The notes beneath the pieces were generated by a model that ran no database searches, was not told the origin of the DNA, and was given only the letters and a program-made list of their open reading frames with translations. The position numbers and the translations under genes are program-made. Positions 1 to 6,914 of a stretch of DNA of 21,659 nt are shown piece by piece. The stretch spans positions 1-21,659 of the forward strand of contig CAZBGR010000012.1 in NCBI GenBank assembly GCA_964491535.1, written 5' to 3'. Every line of letters begins with the position of its first letter. Within the stretch, counting starts at the first letter, position 1. The DNA comes from CAZBGR01 sp964491535 (GTDB lineage: Bacteria > Bacillota_I > Bacilli_A > RF39 > UBA660).

Positions 1-428
1 GAAGCTAAAGTAGGTGGTAGAGCTGGTTCAGGGCAATCTCTGTTTCCATCTTGATAACAATATAATAAAGAATTATTTTCAATGTTTTTAAACATAACCA
101 ATACTGTATTAGTTAAAGGTATTTCTAAATCATTTCTAGGATCAATTAATGGGGCTTTTAATACTTTGTTTGATATTAATTCTTCTAAAGATACTTCATA
201 AATTCCTTCTTCTTCTATAATTTGAGAAACTTCTTCTAAATGCTGACTAACATATAACCTAGCACTACTTTCAATAATATCAATTAATTTAAAATATGAA
301 TCTTCCTTTGTTTTATTAATTAAATTATAAGTAATTGGGGTAACAATCACAACTAAAAGGCTAATAACAATTATAACTGCCAATAGTTCTATTAAAGTAA
401 AAGCAGATCTAGTAATTTCTTTTTTCAT
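1..428 (-). CDS. Type IV prepilin-like protein, C-terminus beyond window
   Basis: The frame opens with ATG at 428-426 behind a good Shine-Dalgarno (GGAG about 10 nt upstream). It stays open for 142 codons to the window edge, so the C-terminus is missing. The product starts with a short basic leader (MKKEITRS), then A-FTLIELLAVIIVI. This is the class III signal peptide and N-methylation motif of type IV pilins and pseudopilins: glutamate at +5, a long hydrophobic helix, and alanine rather than the usual glycine before the cleavage site. The rest is a soluble domain with two cysteines near the visible end (YCYQDGNRDC). Such proteins are cleaved by a prepilin peptidase and built into pili, competence pseudopili or secretion pseudopili. 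It follows obg but has its own promoter, so it is probably a separate unit. The prepilin-like start is clear; the specific role is unknown. Confidence 0.8.
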   Translation of the reverse strand, partial: MKKEITRSAFTLIELLAVIIVISLLVVIVTPITYNLINKTKEDSYFKLIDIIESSARLYVSQHLEEVSQIIEEEGIYEVSLEELISNKVLKAPLIDPRNDLEIPLTNTVLVMFKNIENNSLLYCYQDGNRDCPEPALPPTLA

Positions 429-468
429 TATTATAAACTCCTTTTTTATTTATATTATTCTTATAATT

Positions 469-497
469 ATATTATCCTATATTACTAGATTTAGCAA
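469..497 (-). promoter_or_regulatory. Putative sigma-A promoter of the prepilin-like gene
   Basis: On the minus strand TTGCTA (497-492) is followed after 17 nt by TAATAT (474-469), about 40 nt upstream of the prepilin-like ATG. An overlapping TATAAT (471-466) would give 20 nt spacing. No terminator is visible between obg and this site, so some read-through from obg is possible. Confidence 0.45.
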
Positions 498-502
498 GAT
501 GT

Positions 503-1774
503 TTAATTTATAAATTCAAATTCATAATCTAAGATTTTTACTAGATCACCATCTTTGGCCCCCAATTCCTTTAATTTATCATCTACTCCCATTTTTTTTA
601 ATTTTCTTGTAAATCTAAGAATAGCTTCATCTGATGAAAATTTGGTCATTTTAAATAACCTCTCTACTTCCCTACCACTTATTTGCCAATCGTTACCTAT
701 TTTTTTTATCTCAAAAGGAGATTCCTTTTGATATTGATAAAGAGCATGATTATCAATTACTTCATCATCTACTTGATTATTATTAGTTATTTCTTTTAAC
801 ATCCTTGTTATAACTTCAATTAAATTATCTAGTCCTTCATTATTAAGAGCACTTATTTCATATATAGGTAATTTTATTTTAGTCTTAAGTTTTTTTAAAT
901 TAAGAACACTTTCTTCTTTGTCCATCTTATTAGCTACTAATAGTTGTGGTTTTTTAGCTAAAGAGGGACTAAAGGAAGCTAATTCTTGATTAATAGTAAG
1001 ATAATCAAGATAAGGATCCCTTACTTCATCACCACTCATATCAAGCAGATGAACAATTATTTTAGTTCTTTCAATATGTTTTAAAAAGCGATCACCTAAG
1101 CCTTGTCCTTGACTAGCACCTGCTATTAAACCCGGAAGATCTGCAACAATAAAAGATTGTTTATTTAAAGTACTTACAACCCCTAAATTAGGATTTAAGG
1201 TTGTAAAATGATAATTGGCTATTTTAGGTTTGGCAGCTGATATTTTTGATAAGAGAGTTGATTTACCTACATTAGGTAAACCAACTAAACCAACATCAGC
1301 CAATAGCTTTAATTCAATTTTTAAGTTCTTTGTTTCTCCTTCTTCACCATGTTCTGAAAGATAAGGAGCGGGATTAGAGGCGGTTGCAAAAGCTTTATTA
1401 CCTTTACCCCCTCGTCCACCATAAGCCACTACAAAAGTTTCATCTTTATTAATTAAATCAGCCATTAACAAACCCTTATCTAAATCTTTAATAATAGTTC
1501 CAGGTGGTACTTTTATAATAATATCATTAGCATTTTTTCCGTTTTTATTTTTAGAAGATCCATGTCCCCCTTTTAACCCTTTAATAAATCTATGAATTCT
1601 CAAATCAAGTAATGTTTTTAACCCGAAATCAACCTTAAAAACAATATCACTTCCCTTACCCCCATTACCACCATCAGGGCCACCTAAAGGAACAAATTTT
1701 TCACGACGAAAAGAGGTGCACCCGTCACCTCCTTTTCCTGCTTGAACTTTTAAAGTTATTTCATCAACAAACAT
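503..1774 (-). CDS. obg: GTPase Obg (CgtA), ribosome assembly and stress GTPase
   Basis: A 423-aa protein of normal family length with all three Obg parts. The glycine-rich Obg fold (residues 1-158) starts MFVDEITLKVQAGKGGDG. The G domain follows, with P-loop GLPNVGKS (165-172), switch TTLNPNLG (191-198), DLPG (212-215), NKMD (282-285) and SAL (308-310). The C-terminal OCT domain runs from about 345 to 423. Obg binds GDP/GTP, associates with the 50S subunit and is needed for late ribosome assembly; in Bacillus it also links to the stress response and sporulation entry. The ATG has a clear Shine-Dalgarno (AAGGTGA). The gene lies 9 nt after rpmA, as the last gene of the rplU-prp-rpmA-obg operon. 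Bacillus has spo0B between rpmA and obg; it is absent here. Confidence 0.98.
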   Translation of the reverse strand: MFVDEITLKVQAGKGGDGCTSFRREKFVPLGGPDGGNGGKGSDIVFKVDFGLKTLLDLRIHRFIKGLKGGHGSSKNKNGKNANDIIIKVPPGTIIKDLDKGLLMADLINKDETFVVAYGGRGGKGNKAFATASNPAPYLSEHGEEGETKNLKIELKLLADVGLVGLPNVGKSTLLSKISAAKPKIANYHFTTLNPNLGVVSTLNKQSFIVADLPGLIAGASQGQGLGDRFLKHIERTKIIVHLLDMSGDEVRDPYLDYLTINQELASFSPSLAKKPQLLVANKMDKEESVLNLKKLKTKIKLPIYEISALNNEGLDNLIEVITRMLKEITNNNQVDDEVIDNHALYQYQKESPFEIKKIGNDWQISGREVERLFKMTKFSSDEAILRFTRKLKKMGVDDKLKELGAKDGDLVKILDYEFEFIN

Positions 1775-1783
1775 TTTATCACC

Positions 1784-2065
1784 TTATTTTGCTTCGTAGA
1801 CACTAACTCTTTTTTTATCTTTACCTAAACGTTCAAATTTAACATAACCTGATATTTTAGCAAATAAGGTATCATCACTACCACAGCCAACATTTATCCC
1901 GGGATTCATTTTTAAACCTCGTTGACGATATAAAATAGAACCAGCCGAAATAAACTCACCATCTCCTACTTTAACCCCTAATCTTTTAGCAATTGAATCG
2001 CGACCATTAACAGTTTTACTTTGAGCTTTTTTATGAGCAAATAATTGAATATTAAATTTTAACAT
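1784..2065 (-). CDS. rpmA: 50S ribosomal protein L27 with Prp-cleaved N-terminal extension
   Basis: A 93-aa protein matching bacterial L27: AHKKAQSKTVNGRDSIAKRL near the N-terminus, then the conserved ILYRQRG and P/G-rich segment. The first residues, MLKFNIQLFA before HKK, are the Firmicutes-type extension removed by the cysteine protease Prp so that the mature N-terminus can reach the peptidyl transferase centre. The protease gene lies immediately upstream. The Shine-Dalgarno AAGGAGGT lies within the last codons of prp, only a few nt before the ATG, so the two genes are probably translationally coupled. Confidence 0.98.
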   Translation of the reverse strand: MLKFNIQLFAHKKAQSKTVNGRDSIAKRLGVKVGDGEFISAGSILYRQRGLKMNPGINVGCGSDDTLFAKISGYVKFERLGKDKKRVSVYEAK

Positions 2066-2066
2066 T

Positions 2067-2378
2067 TTAAACCTCCTTGGTTATTTGTAGATGTTTAGGA
2101 TAATCATTTTTTATTTCTTTTAAGATTGAAATCATATTATCAATTAAAGATTTAGTAATATCATTATGATAATTAATAATCATTTCTAAATAACTTGCTT
2201 CTTCAAGACAAGTTAATGATAAAGGATCTATCTTAATTATCGCATTAGCAGTAGTTAATACAGTCGTACTTACCGCTGCACAAACAATATCCTTCCCAAA
2301 TTCATCATATTTAGCATGACCTTTAATAATTACTTTAACAATCTTAGTTTGATTATATTTTAGAATTATTTTGATCAT
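2067..2378 (-). CDS. prp: Ribosomal-processing cysteine protease Prp (YsxB family)
   Basis: A 103-aa protein of the Prp/YsxB family. It carries the conserved GHA histidine (His21) and the catalytic cysteine in GKDIVCAAVS (Cys33). Prp cleaves the N-terminal extension of L27, and it sits between rplU and rpmA exactly as in other Firmicutes. The ATG at 2378 overlaps the last 26 nt of rplU, has a modest Shine-Dalgarno (AAGG), and gives the typical MIK start. Both catalytic residues and the matching substrate site in the next gene are present, so the pair should be functional. Confidence 0.96.
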   Translation of the reverse strand: MIKIILKYNQTKIVKVIIKGHAKYDEFGKDIVCAAVSTTVLTTANAIIKIDPLSLTCLEEASYLEMIINYHNDITKSLIDNMISILKEIKNDYPKHLQITKEV

Positions 2379-2688
2379 TTTGCGCCTTAATATCTTCAGC
2401 TTTTATAATTTCTACTTTAGTATAGGGTTGTCTATGCCCTTGTTTTTTATGAGATTTCTTTTTGGGCAAGTATTTAAAAATAGTTATTTTTCTTTGTTTT
2501 CCATGTTTAATTACTTTTCCAATTATATGAACAAGTGGTACATAAGGATGGCCACTGACCCCATTAATCATTAATACTTTGTCAAAAACAACTTCTTTGC
2601 CTGGCTTAACATCAATTTTTTCAATAAAAATAACTGATCCTTCTTTAACAAAATATTGTTTGCCGCCAGTTTCAATAACAGCTTTCAT
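2353..2688 (-). CDS. rplU: 50S ribosomal protein L21
   Basis: A 111-aa protein beginning MKAVIETGGKQYFV, the hallmark L21 start. It contains the conserved KKKSHKKQGHRQPYTKVEI rRNA-binding segment near the C-terminus, followed by a short acidic and asparagine-rich tail. The Shine-Dalgarno AAGGAGGT lies just before the ATG. It is the first gene of the rplU-prp-rpmA-obg operon, behind a strong promoter and an L21-type leader. The tail overlaps the start of prp. Confidence 0.98.
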   Translation of the reverse strand: MKAVIETGGKQYFVKEGSVIFIEKIDVKPGKEVVFDKVLMINGVSGHPYVPLVHIIGKVIKHGKQRKITIFKYLPKKKSHKKQGHRQPYTKVEIIKAEDIKAQNDQNNSKI

Positions 2689-2694
2689 TTTACC

Positions 2695-2778
2695 TCCTTA
2701 AAAATGAAGACTCACCCTTAGGGTACATATTTGTTTATTAAAAACCCATTCAGTGTGGTAATTATCAATCCGATAACG
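2695..2778 (-). ncRNA. L21 (rplU) ribosomal-protein leader RNA
   Basis: The roughly 85-nt leader between the promoter and rplU contains ACCCTAAGGGTGAGTC (minus strand, about 2723-2708). This resembles the ...ACGGGTGAGTC element of L21 leaders in Bacillus as I recall it. A small hairpin ACCC-TA-AGGGT (2723-2713) competes with pairing between an upstream GGGT (in AATGGGTT) and ACCC, giving two possible structures. This fits autogenous control of the operon by a ribosomal protein. The assignment rests on position and the conserved core; I could not run a covariance model. Confidence 0.65.
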
Positions 2779-2783
2779 AATAA

Positions 2784-2812
2784 ATAATATCATATTATAT
2801 GCTTTTAGTCAA
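2784..2812 (-). promoter_or_regulatory. Promoter of the rplU-prp-rpmA-obg operon
   Basis: TTGACT (2812-2807), 17 nt, then TATTAT (2789-2784), with TGA immediately before the -10 box (extended -10). This is the best sigma-A-type promoter in the window. Predicted transcription start is near 2777, at the beginning of the L21-type leader. Confidence 0.8.
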
Positions 2813-2875
2813 TGATAAGGACTTATTTGTGTTACTCAAATAAAAGTTAAAAAATTAACATCTAGAATATAATTT

Positions 2876-3334
2876 TTATTTATTTGAAATTTCAATCTCA
2901 ATTAATTTTTCTTTTAAACCTATTCCACCACCATAACCTACTAAATGACCATCTTTGCCAATTACCCGATGACAAGGAATTATAATTGGAATAGGATTTT
3001 TGTTATTAGCTAATCCAACTGCCCTAGCATAATTTTTATTTTTTATTTTTTCTGCTAAGGCTTGATAACTTATTAATTCACCGTACTTTAAATTAGTTAA
3101 GGCCGTCCATACTTTAATTTGAAAATCAGTTCCAATCATTTTTAAAGGAATTTTAAATGTCTTTCTAATCCCCATTAAATATTCATCTAGTTGATGTTTT
3201 ACTTTCTTTATTAAAATAGTTTCTTGCTTTAGACCAATTTCTTCATTACCAAAAATTATTTTAAGTAAAAAGTCATCCTCGGTAACAATCGTAACATTAC
3301 TTAATAAAGTAGTGTAATTATAAGAATAAAGCAC
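2876..3334 (-). CDS. ogt: Methylated-DNA--protein-cysteine S-methyltransferase
   Basis: A 152-aa suicide DNA repair enzyme that transfers alkyl groups from O6-alkylguanine to its own cysteine. The active site is PCHRV (Cys121), preceded by the RAVGLANNKNP segment with the Arg104 finger, and followed by GYGGGIGLKEKL. The N-terminal beta-domain is short, as in Ogt/YqjD-like single-domain enzymes. The start is GTG at 3334, chosen because a near-perfect AAGGAGGT lies 6 nt upstream; no ATG fits. The Shine-Dalgarno starts only 3 nt after the CCA end of tRNA-Leu, so the gene is probably read from the ndk-tRNA transcript. The symbol ogt is used for the family. Confidence 0.93.
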   Translation of the reverse strand: MLYSYNYTTLLSNVTIVTEDDFLLKIIFGNEEIGLKQETILIKKVKHQLDEYLMGIRKTFKIPLKMIGTDFQIKVWTALTNLKYGELISYQALAEKIKNKNYARAVGLANNKNPIPIIIPCHRVIGKDGHLVGYGGGIGLKEKLIEIEISNK

Positions 3335-3351
3335 CTAAAAACCTCCTTAAA

Positions 3352-3436
3352 TGGTGCAAGAGAAGGGATTTGAACCCTCAAGGATTACTCCATATGCCCC
3401 TCAAACATACGCGTCTACCAATTCCGCCACTCTTGC
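3352..3436 (-). tRNA. tRNA-Leu (anticodon GAG), CCA encoded
   Basis: An 85-nt minus-strand tRNA. Acceptor arm GCAAGAG pairs with CTCTTGC, followed by discriminator A and an encoded CCA. The D-arm is GGCGGAATTGGTAGACGC, typical of tRNA-Leu. The anticodon stem TATGT/GCATA closes the loop TTGAGGG, whose central triplet is GAG, reading CUC/CUU. A long variable arm (class II tRNA) and a T-arm with GGTTCAAATCC complete it. It begins only 15 nt after the ndk stop and ends 3 nt before the ogt Shine-Dalgarno, with no room for its own promoter. Confidence 0.97.
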
Positions 3437-3439
3437 AAA

Positions 3440-3467
3440 AAAGAATAATTATTAATTATTATTCTTT
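3440..3467 (-). terminator. Weak A/U-only hairpin with U-run between ndk and tRNA-Leu
   Basis: A 9-bp inverted repeat (AAAGAATAA/TTATTCTTT) covers the ndk stop codon and is followed on the minus strand by six T residues directly before the tRNA. It has the layout of an intrinsic terminator, but the stem has only one G-C pair. It may be a partial terminator, an RNA processing site, or chance in A+T-rich DNA. Confidence 0.3.
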
Positions 3468-4030
3468 CGATATAATAAATCCTCATCAACCCTTTGCCAA
3501 GCATATATTTCTTCTTTTTTAAACCATAATTTTATTTCTCTTGTTGCTTCTTCTAATTCTCCTGAAGCATGAATTAAGTTTTGAATAGGACGATTGGTAA
3601 GGTCAGCTAATTGAAAAGTATCAAAACTATAATCTCCTCTTATTGTTCCCGGATTAGCATCTTCTGGATAAGTAGGACCTACAATCTTCCTAACTTGCTT
3701 TATAGCATTATGACCCTCTAAAACAATCGCTATTAAAGGACTCATTGTTAAATAATCAAGTAATTGTTCTCTTACTTTTAAACCAAGCTCTAAAACTGTT
3801 TTGTTAGTTTTTAAACCTTTTTTAGCATAAGCTGTTAATTGCTTATTACCTACACTCTCTAACCATTCCTTATCTGCTGTATAATGCTTTTTAACTACCT
3901 CTTGATTAGCTTGAATCATTTTTAAAGCTACTATTTTAAGACCTACGGTTTCAAACCTATTTAATATTTCCCCCACTTTCGCTCTTTGAACTCCATCTGG
4001 TTTAATTAATACTAATGTTTTTTCTGTCAT
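3452..4030 (-). CDS. ndk: Nucleoside diphosphate kinase, long form with insertions
   Basis: A 192-aa enzyme that transfers gamma-phosphate among NDPs and NTPs through a phosphohistidine. It starts TEKTLVLIKPDGVQR. It has PGTIRGDYS (127-135) and the active-site His154 in NLIHASG, followed by EEATREIKLWFKKEEI. It is some 50 residues longer than the usual 130-150-aa bacterial enzyme. One insertion lies around residues 52-92 (WLESVGNKQL... and LGLKVREQL) and another between RGDYS and NLIHAS (FDTFQLADLTNRPIQ), with a VDEDLLY tail. This long architecture resembles forms I recall from archaea and candidate-phyla bacteria, so lateral acquisition is possible. It has its own promoter and an ATG with GGAGGT, and heads the ndk-tRNA-ogt unit that interrupts the Bacillus-like spoIVFB-rplU order. 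Confidence 0.95.
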   Translation of the reverse strand: MTEKTLVLIKPDGVQRAKVGEILNRFETVGLKIVALKMIQANQEVVKKHYTADKEWLESVGNKQLTAYAKKGLKTNKTVLELGLKVREQLLDYLTMSPLIAIVLEGHNAIKQVRKIVGPTYPEDANPGTIRGDYSFDTFQLADLTNRPIQNLIHASGELEEATREIKLWFKKEEIYAWQRVDEDLLYRKNNN

Positions 4031-4065
4031 AAAATACCTCCATTTTCTACTCCTAAATCAAATTC

Positions 4066-4094
4066 ATTATATCATTTTTTAAATGATTGACCAA
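4066..4094 (-). promoter_or_regulatory. Promoter of ndk-tRNA-Leu-ogt
   Basis: TTGGTC (4094-4089), 17 nt, TATAAT (4071-4066), with TGA directly before the -10 box. A 7-bp inverted repeat ATCATTT/AAATGAT (4071-4087) fills the spacer and could be an operator or coincidence. It lies between the spoIVFB stop and ndk, so ndk starts a new transcription unit. Confidence 0.7.
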
Positions 4095-4115
4095 CCTAAA
4101 TCATCTTTTAATTCC

Positions 4116-4895
4116 TTAAATAATTGTAAATCTCTTTTTAAGCAAAGCCCTTTCCGTAATCCATTTATTATTGATATAAAATAAATGCTTTTTATCACGT
4201 CTTAATTTATGTAAATGATACCCATATATTAATTTAAGTTTAGGGAAATGAAAATTATATAAATATCTTTCTAATAAAAATTTATTGAAAATTAATAACT
4301 GATTACGCCATAAAGTATAAGTTTTAAATAATAAAATAAATAAAAGAAGATAAAAGCAAATATTTAAATCTAAAAAGATTAAATTAAGCATGATAATAAA
4401 TAAAACTATAAAGGAGACATAAATGGTTATTAAATTTGAAGTTTTATAAGCTACAAATTTATTTAATAATAAATTTAATAATTTTGAACCATCTAAAGGA
4501 TAAATTGGTAATAAATTGAAAATTAATAAAGCATAATGATAATTTTTTATTAAAGTAAAAGTAGAAATTAATAAAAAATTATTAACAAATAAAAAATAAC
4601 AAACTAAATAAAAAAGAAATTGACATAAGGGACCTGCTAAAACAATATAACATTCTTCTTTAATTGGTCTATTTAATAATTCTTTATATTCTATATTACC
4701 ACCAAAAGGCAATAACTGAAGTTTATTAATTTGCCAATGATAATAAGTTGATACTTTTAAATGACCCATCTCATGAACAATTACTAATGATAATAAGATA
4801 AGAAATTCTTTAAATAACCCGGTTAAGGCTGCTAAAGTGGCTAATAGAAGAAACAGTGGATGAAATGAAGTTTTAGTTAAGATAATCTTGATAAT
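4116..4895 (-). CDS. spoIVFB: SpoIVFB-like intramembrane metalloprotease, probable ATT start
   Basis: Site-2-protease (M50) family. In Bacillus, SpoIVFB cleaves pro-sigmaK in the outer forespore membrane. The zinc motif is HEMGH, followed by LLPFGGNIEYKE, NRPIKEE, AGP and NLLPIYPLDG (third zinc ligand Asp), then a shortened C-terminal CBS-like part (FLLERYL...). The first ATG in frame (4769) lies inside HEMGH, so it cannot be the real start. The frame is open upstream to a stop at 4901-4899 and encodes the N-terminal transmembrane segment (SFHPLFLLLATLAALTG), but contains no ATG, GTG or TTG; one CTG lies within HPL. ATT at 4895, behind GAGGGG (4912-4907), is the best start. It gives a 259-aa protein with HEMGH at 41-45 and Asp135, each two less than my recollection of the B. 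subtilis protein. The first 23 nt overlap spoIVFA, suggesting translational coupling. Confidence 0.9.
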   Translation of the reverse strand: MIKIILTKTSFHPLFLLLATLAALTGLFKEFLILLSLVIVHEMGHLKVSTYYHWQINKLQLLPFGGNIEYKELLNRPIKEECYIVLAGPLCQFLFYLVCYFLFVNNFLLISTFTLIKNYHYALLIFNLLPIYPLDGSKLLNLLLNKFVAYKTSNLITIYVSFIVLFIIMLNLIFLDLNICFYLLLFILLFKTYTLWRNQLLIFNKFLLERYLYNFHFPKLKLIYGYHLHKLRRDKKHLFYINNKWITERALLKKRFTII

Positions 4896-5499
4896 TAATT
4901 ACTTGCCCCTCTTTTTTATAAACTAAATAAAGCTCATTAGCTACAACTTCGCCTAAAAAATCACCTTCTTCTACATAATCATATATTTTACCATTAATAT
5001 TTTGAAGATTACCATACCATAAATCAACCCCATCTATTTGCTGAATAATAACTGTTGACCCATAATCTTCTTTATCCCCAATAAAAATAATTATCCCATT
5101 TTTTAAAACCGGAACTAAATAATTATCTTCAACCGTTAAGCAAACTCCATCTTTATAAATATTCTCTTCCTTGAAAACTAAGCCTTCTTTAAAAACTGTT
5201 TTATGAGGCACAAGAAAATTTTTAAAAGGTAATATTCCACCCAAATGTTTTTGATAAAAGTTATTTATTTTAGCAAAAGAAAGATGTTTATTAAATACCT
5301 TTTCATAAAGCATCATTTTATTTGAAGGTGATTTTTTAAGAAAAATTAAAAGAGCTAAAAAGATTATTAAAAGAATTAGTAATTTAACCAAGAAATTATA
5401 AATTTTAGGATTATCATTAAGTTTTAAATTTGATTTAAGTGATTTCCCTAAACGTCGTTTTTTTTTCATTCTATTTTTAATAAGATCTATCTCATCCAT
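4873..5499 (-). CDS. spoIVFA: SpoIVFA-like regulator of the SpoIVFB protease
   Basis: About 208 aa: a basic cytoplasmic N-terminus, one transmembrane helix (FLVKLLILLIIFLALLIFL), then an extracytoplasmic domain ending in a LytM/M23-like fold. That domain resembles SpoIVFA: KNGIIIFIGDKEDYGSTVII, then VDLWYGNL where active peptidases have an HxH zinc motif. It is therefore a non-catalytic M23 relative. In Bacillus, SpoIVFA anchors and stabilises the SpoIVFB complex, and it is the partner of the overlapping downstream gene. A GTG at 5508 is possible but lies within the Shine-Dalgarno AGGTGA. I prefer the ATG at 5499, 5 nt behind it. Confidence 0.88.
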   Translation of the reverse strand: MDEIDLIKNRMKKKRRLGKSLKSNLKLNDNPKIYNFLVKLLILLIIFLALLIFLKKSPSNKMMLYEKVFNKHLSFAKINNFYQKHLGGILPFKNFLVPHKTVFKEGLVFKEENIYKDGVCLTVEDNYLVPVLKNGIIIFIGDKEDYGSTVIIQQIDGVDLWYGNLQNINGKIYDYVEEGDFLGEVVANELYLVYKKEGQVINYQDYLN

Positions 5500-5548
5500 C
5501 TTTTTCACCTATTACTATATATGAATCAAAATAAAAGATTATTATTGA

Positions 5549-6055
5549 TTAATTTATAATCTTAAGCGACCCTTTGCGACATGCTTTTCTTAAAATAAGA
5601 AAGATGATTATAAAATAAAGATTATTAACAATAATTAAAGAGGGTAAAGTAAAATACCATAACTTAAAAGTTAAGGGAAGATAGTTTAATAAAACTAAGC
5701 TAACAAAGAAAAGAAACTGATAGAAGATAATAATAATATTATTTAAAAAAAGACTATTTATTAAATGATAAGTAACAAAGGTATAGCTATATTTAATAAT
5801 GATAGCTAATAACCAAAATAAAAGCATATTTAAAAATAACGTATTAGTATAGACAATATCATAAATTAAGCCACTAATAATTATTATTTTAAAATAACGA
5901 AGTGGTTGATGAGCTAAAAGGGGATATATTAAAACTAAACTTGATATCGTAAATAAGGTTAATAAAGAAAAAGAAAAGATATGAAATTGATAAATTGATA
6001 AAAACCCATCTAGAATAAAAGATAAGCCTATTAAAAGAATACTAATTAGCATCAT
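5549..6055 (-). CDS. mreD: Rod-shape-determining protein MreD
   Basis: A 168-aa, very hydrophobic protein with about five transmembrane helices, the small MreD type of Firmicutes. Sequence similarity is weak, as is normal for MreD. The call rests on size, topology, the FSLLTLFTISSLVLIYPLLA segment and position directly after mreC, which it overlaps by 14 nt. MreD is part of the elongasome that positions cell-wall synthesis. The ATG has AAAGGGG upstream. minC and minD, which follow mreD in Bacillus, are absent; spoIVFA comes next. Confidence 0.85.
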   Translation of the reverse strand: MMLISILLIGLSFILDGFLSIYQFHIFSFSLLTLFTISSLVLIYPLLAHQPLRYFKIIIISGLIYDIVYTNTLFLNMLLFWLLAIIIKYSYTFVTYHLINSLFLNNIIIIFYQFLFFVSLVLLNYLPLTFKLWYFTLPSLIIVNNLYFIIIFLILRKACRKGSLKIIN

Positions 6056-6902
6056 TAATCCCCTTTGCTTTTAAAATATTAACAAAATTAAGATTAATAA
6101 AATTAGCTTGAGGTTTAACATAAATTATTTTTGACAAACCATATTCATCAGTCGCTATTTTTAAAACATTCCCAATTAAAATCCCTTTTGGATAAAGAGT
6201 ACTAAAACCAGAAGTAATTACTTGGTTTCCTTTTTTAAGTTGATTACTATCTATTACATCTTCAATAACTAAAGCTCGCTTATTTAAATCATAACCCTTT
6301 AACAAACCATAAATAACTTCTTCTTCATTTATGATAGCTACTGAGATTTGGTTATTTAAATCAGGAGCCGTTATTAATTTAAGCTCACTTGTTAAATAAG
6401 TGGTTTTAATAATTCTACCAATTAAGCCTTCATTATCGATAGCTATCATATCTTCCCTAAGACCATCTTTTCTTCCTTTATCAATAGTTAAGGTATTAAA
6501 CCAACCACTAACATCACGGTTAATAACCATCGCTTGAATTAAATCATAATCAACAAATACATCTTTTAAAGATAACAATTTCTGTAATTCCTTTAAAGTT
6601 CTCTTTAGTTCATCCTTTTCAGCTAAAATCAAATCGCTTTTTAAATTTTCTTTATTTTCTTTTAGGCAAGTAAGATATTTGCGTTTAAGATTAAAATGAT
6701 TTTGAGATTGAATTTCTATATAACGAAAAGGATAATAAATAGTTTTTTGAATTAAAATAAAACTATCCTTTAAAACACTTTCTATTTTACTTAAGTGACG
6801 ATTATCATTTATGATAAATGATAATATCAAAAGAGTAATTATTAAACTAATAATAATAATTAAAATAAGATATCTGATTTCTATTTTATATTTCTTTTTC
6901 AT
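6042..6902 (-). CDS. mreC: Rod-shape-determining protein MreC
   Basis: A 286-aa membrane-anchored protein: short basic N-terminus, one transmembrane helix (about residues 10-31), a coiled-coil region (about 70-112, rich in K, E and L), then two beta domains. The MreC motifs AMVINRDVSGWFNTLTIDKG, GLIGRI and QVITSGFSTLYPKGILIG are all visible. MreC links the cytoplasmic MreB system to penicillin-binding proteins. It starts with ATG behind AGAGG, 12 nt after radC. mreB, which normally sits between radC and mreC, is not here and must be elsewhere or lost. Confidence 0.96.
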   Translation of the reverse strand: MKKKYKIEIRYLILIIIISLIITLLILSFIINDNRHLSKIESVLKDSFILIQKTIYYPFRYIEIQSQNHFNLKRKYLTCLKENKENLKSDLILAEKDELKRTLKELQKLLSLKDVFVDYDLIQAMVINRDVSGWFNTLTIDKGRKDGLREDMIAIDNEGLIGRIIKTTYLTSELKLITAPDLNNQISVAIINEEEVIYGLLKGYDLNKRALVIEDVIDSNQLKKGNQVITSGFSTLYPKGILIGNVLKIATDEYGLSKIIYVKPQANFINLNFVNILKAKGINDAN

Positions 6903-6914
6903 GATGGCCTCTTT

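Noticed and set aside
2371..2574. Plus-strand ORF opposite rplU
   Set aside because: It is the antisense shadow of rplU, with no ribosome site and no known family pattern.
2824..2845. Inverted repeat TTATTTG/CAAATAA between ogt and rplU as an ogt terminator
   Set aside because: The stem is short and has no T-run after it on the minus strand, so it does not look like an intrinsic terminator.
4071..4087. Inverted repeat ATCATTT/AAATGAT in the ndk promoter as a spoIVFB terminator
   Set aside because: It lacks a T-run on the minus strand and consists mostly of A/T pairs; more likely chance or a possible operator.
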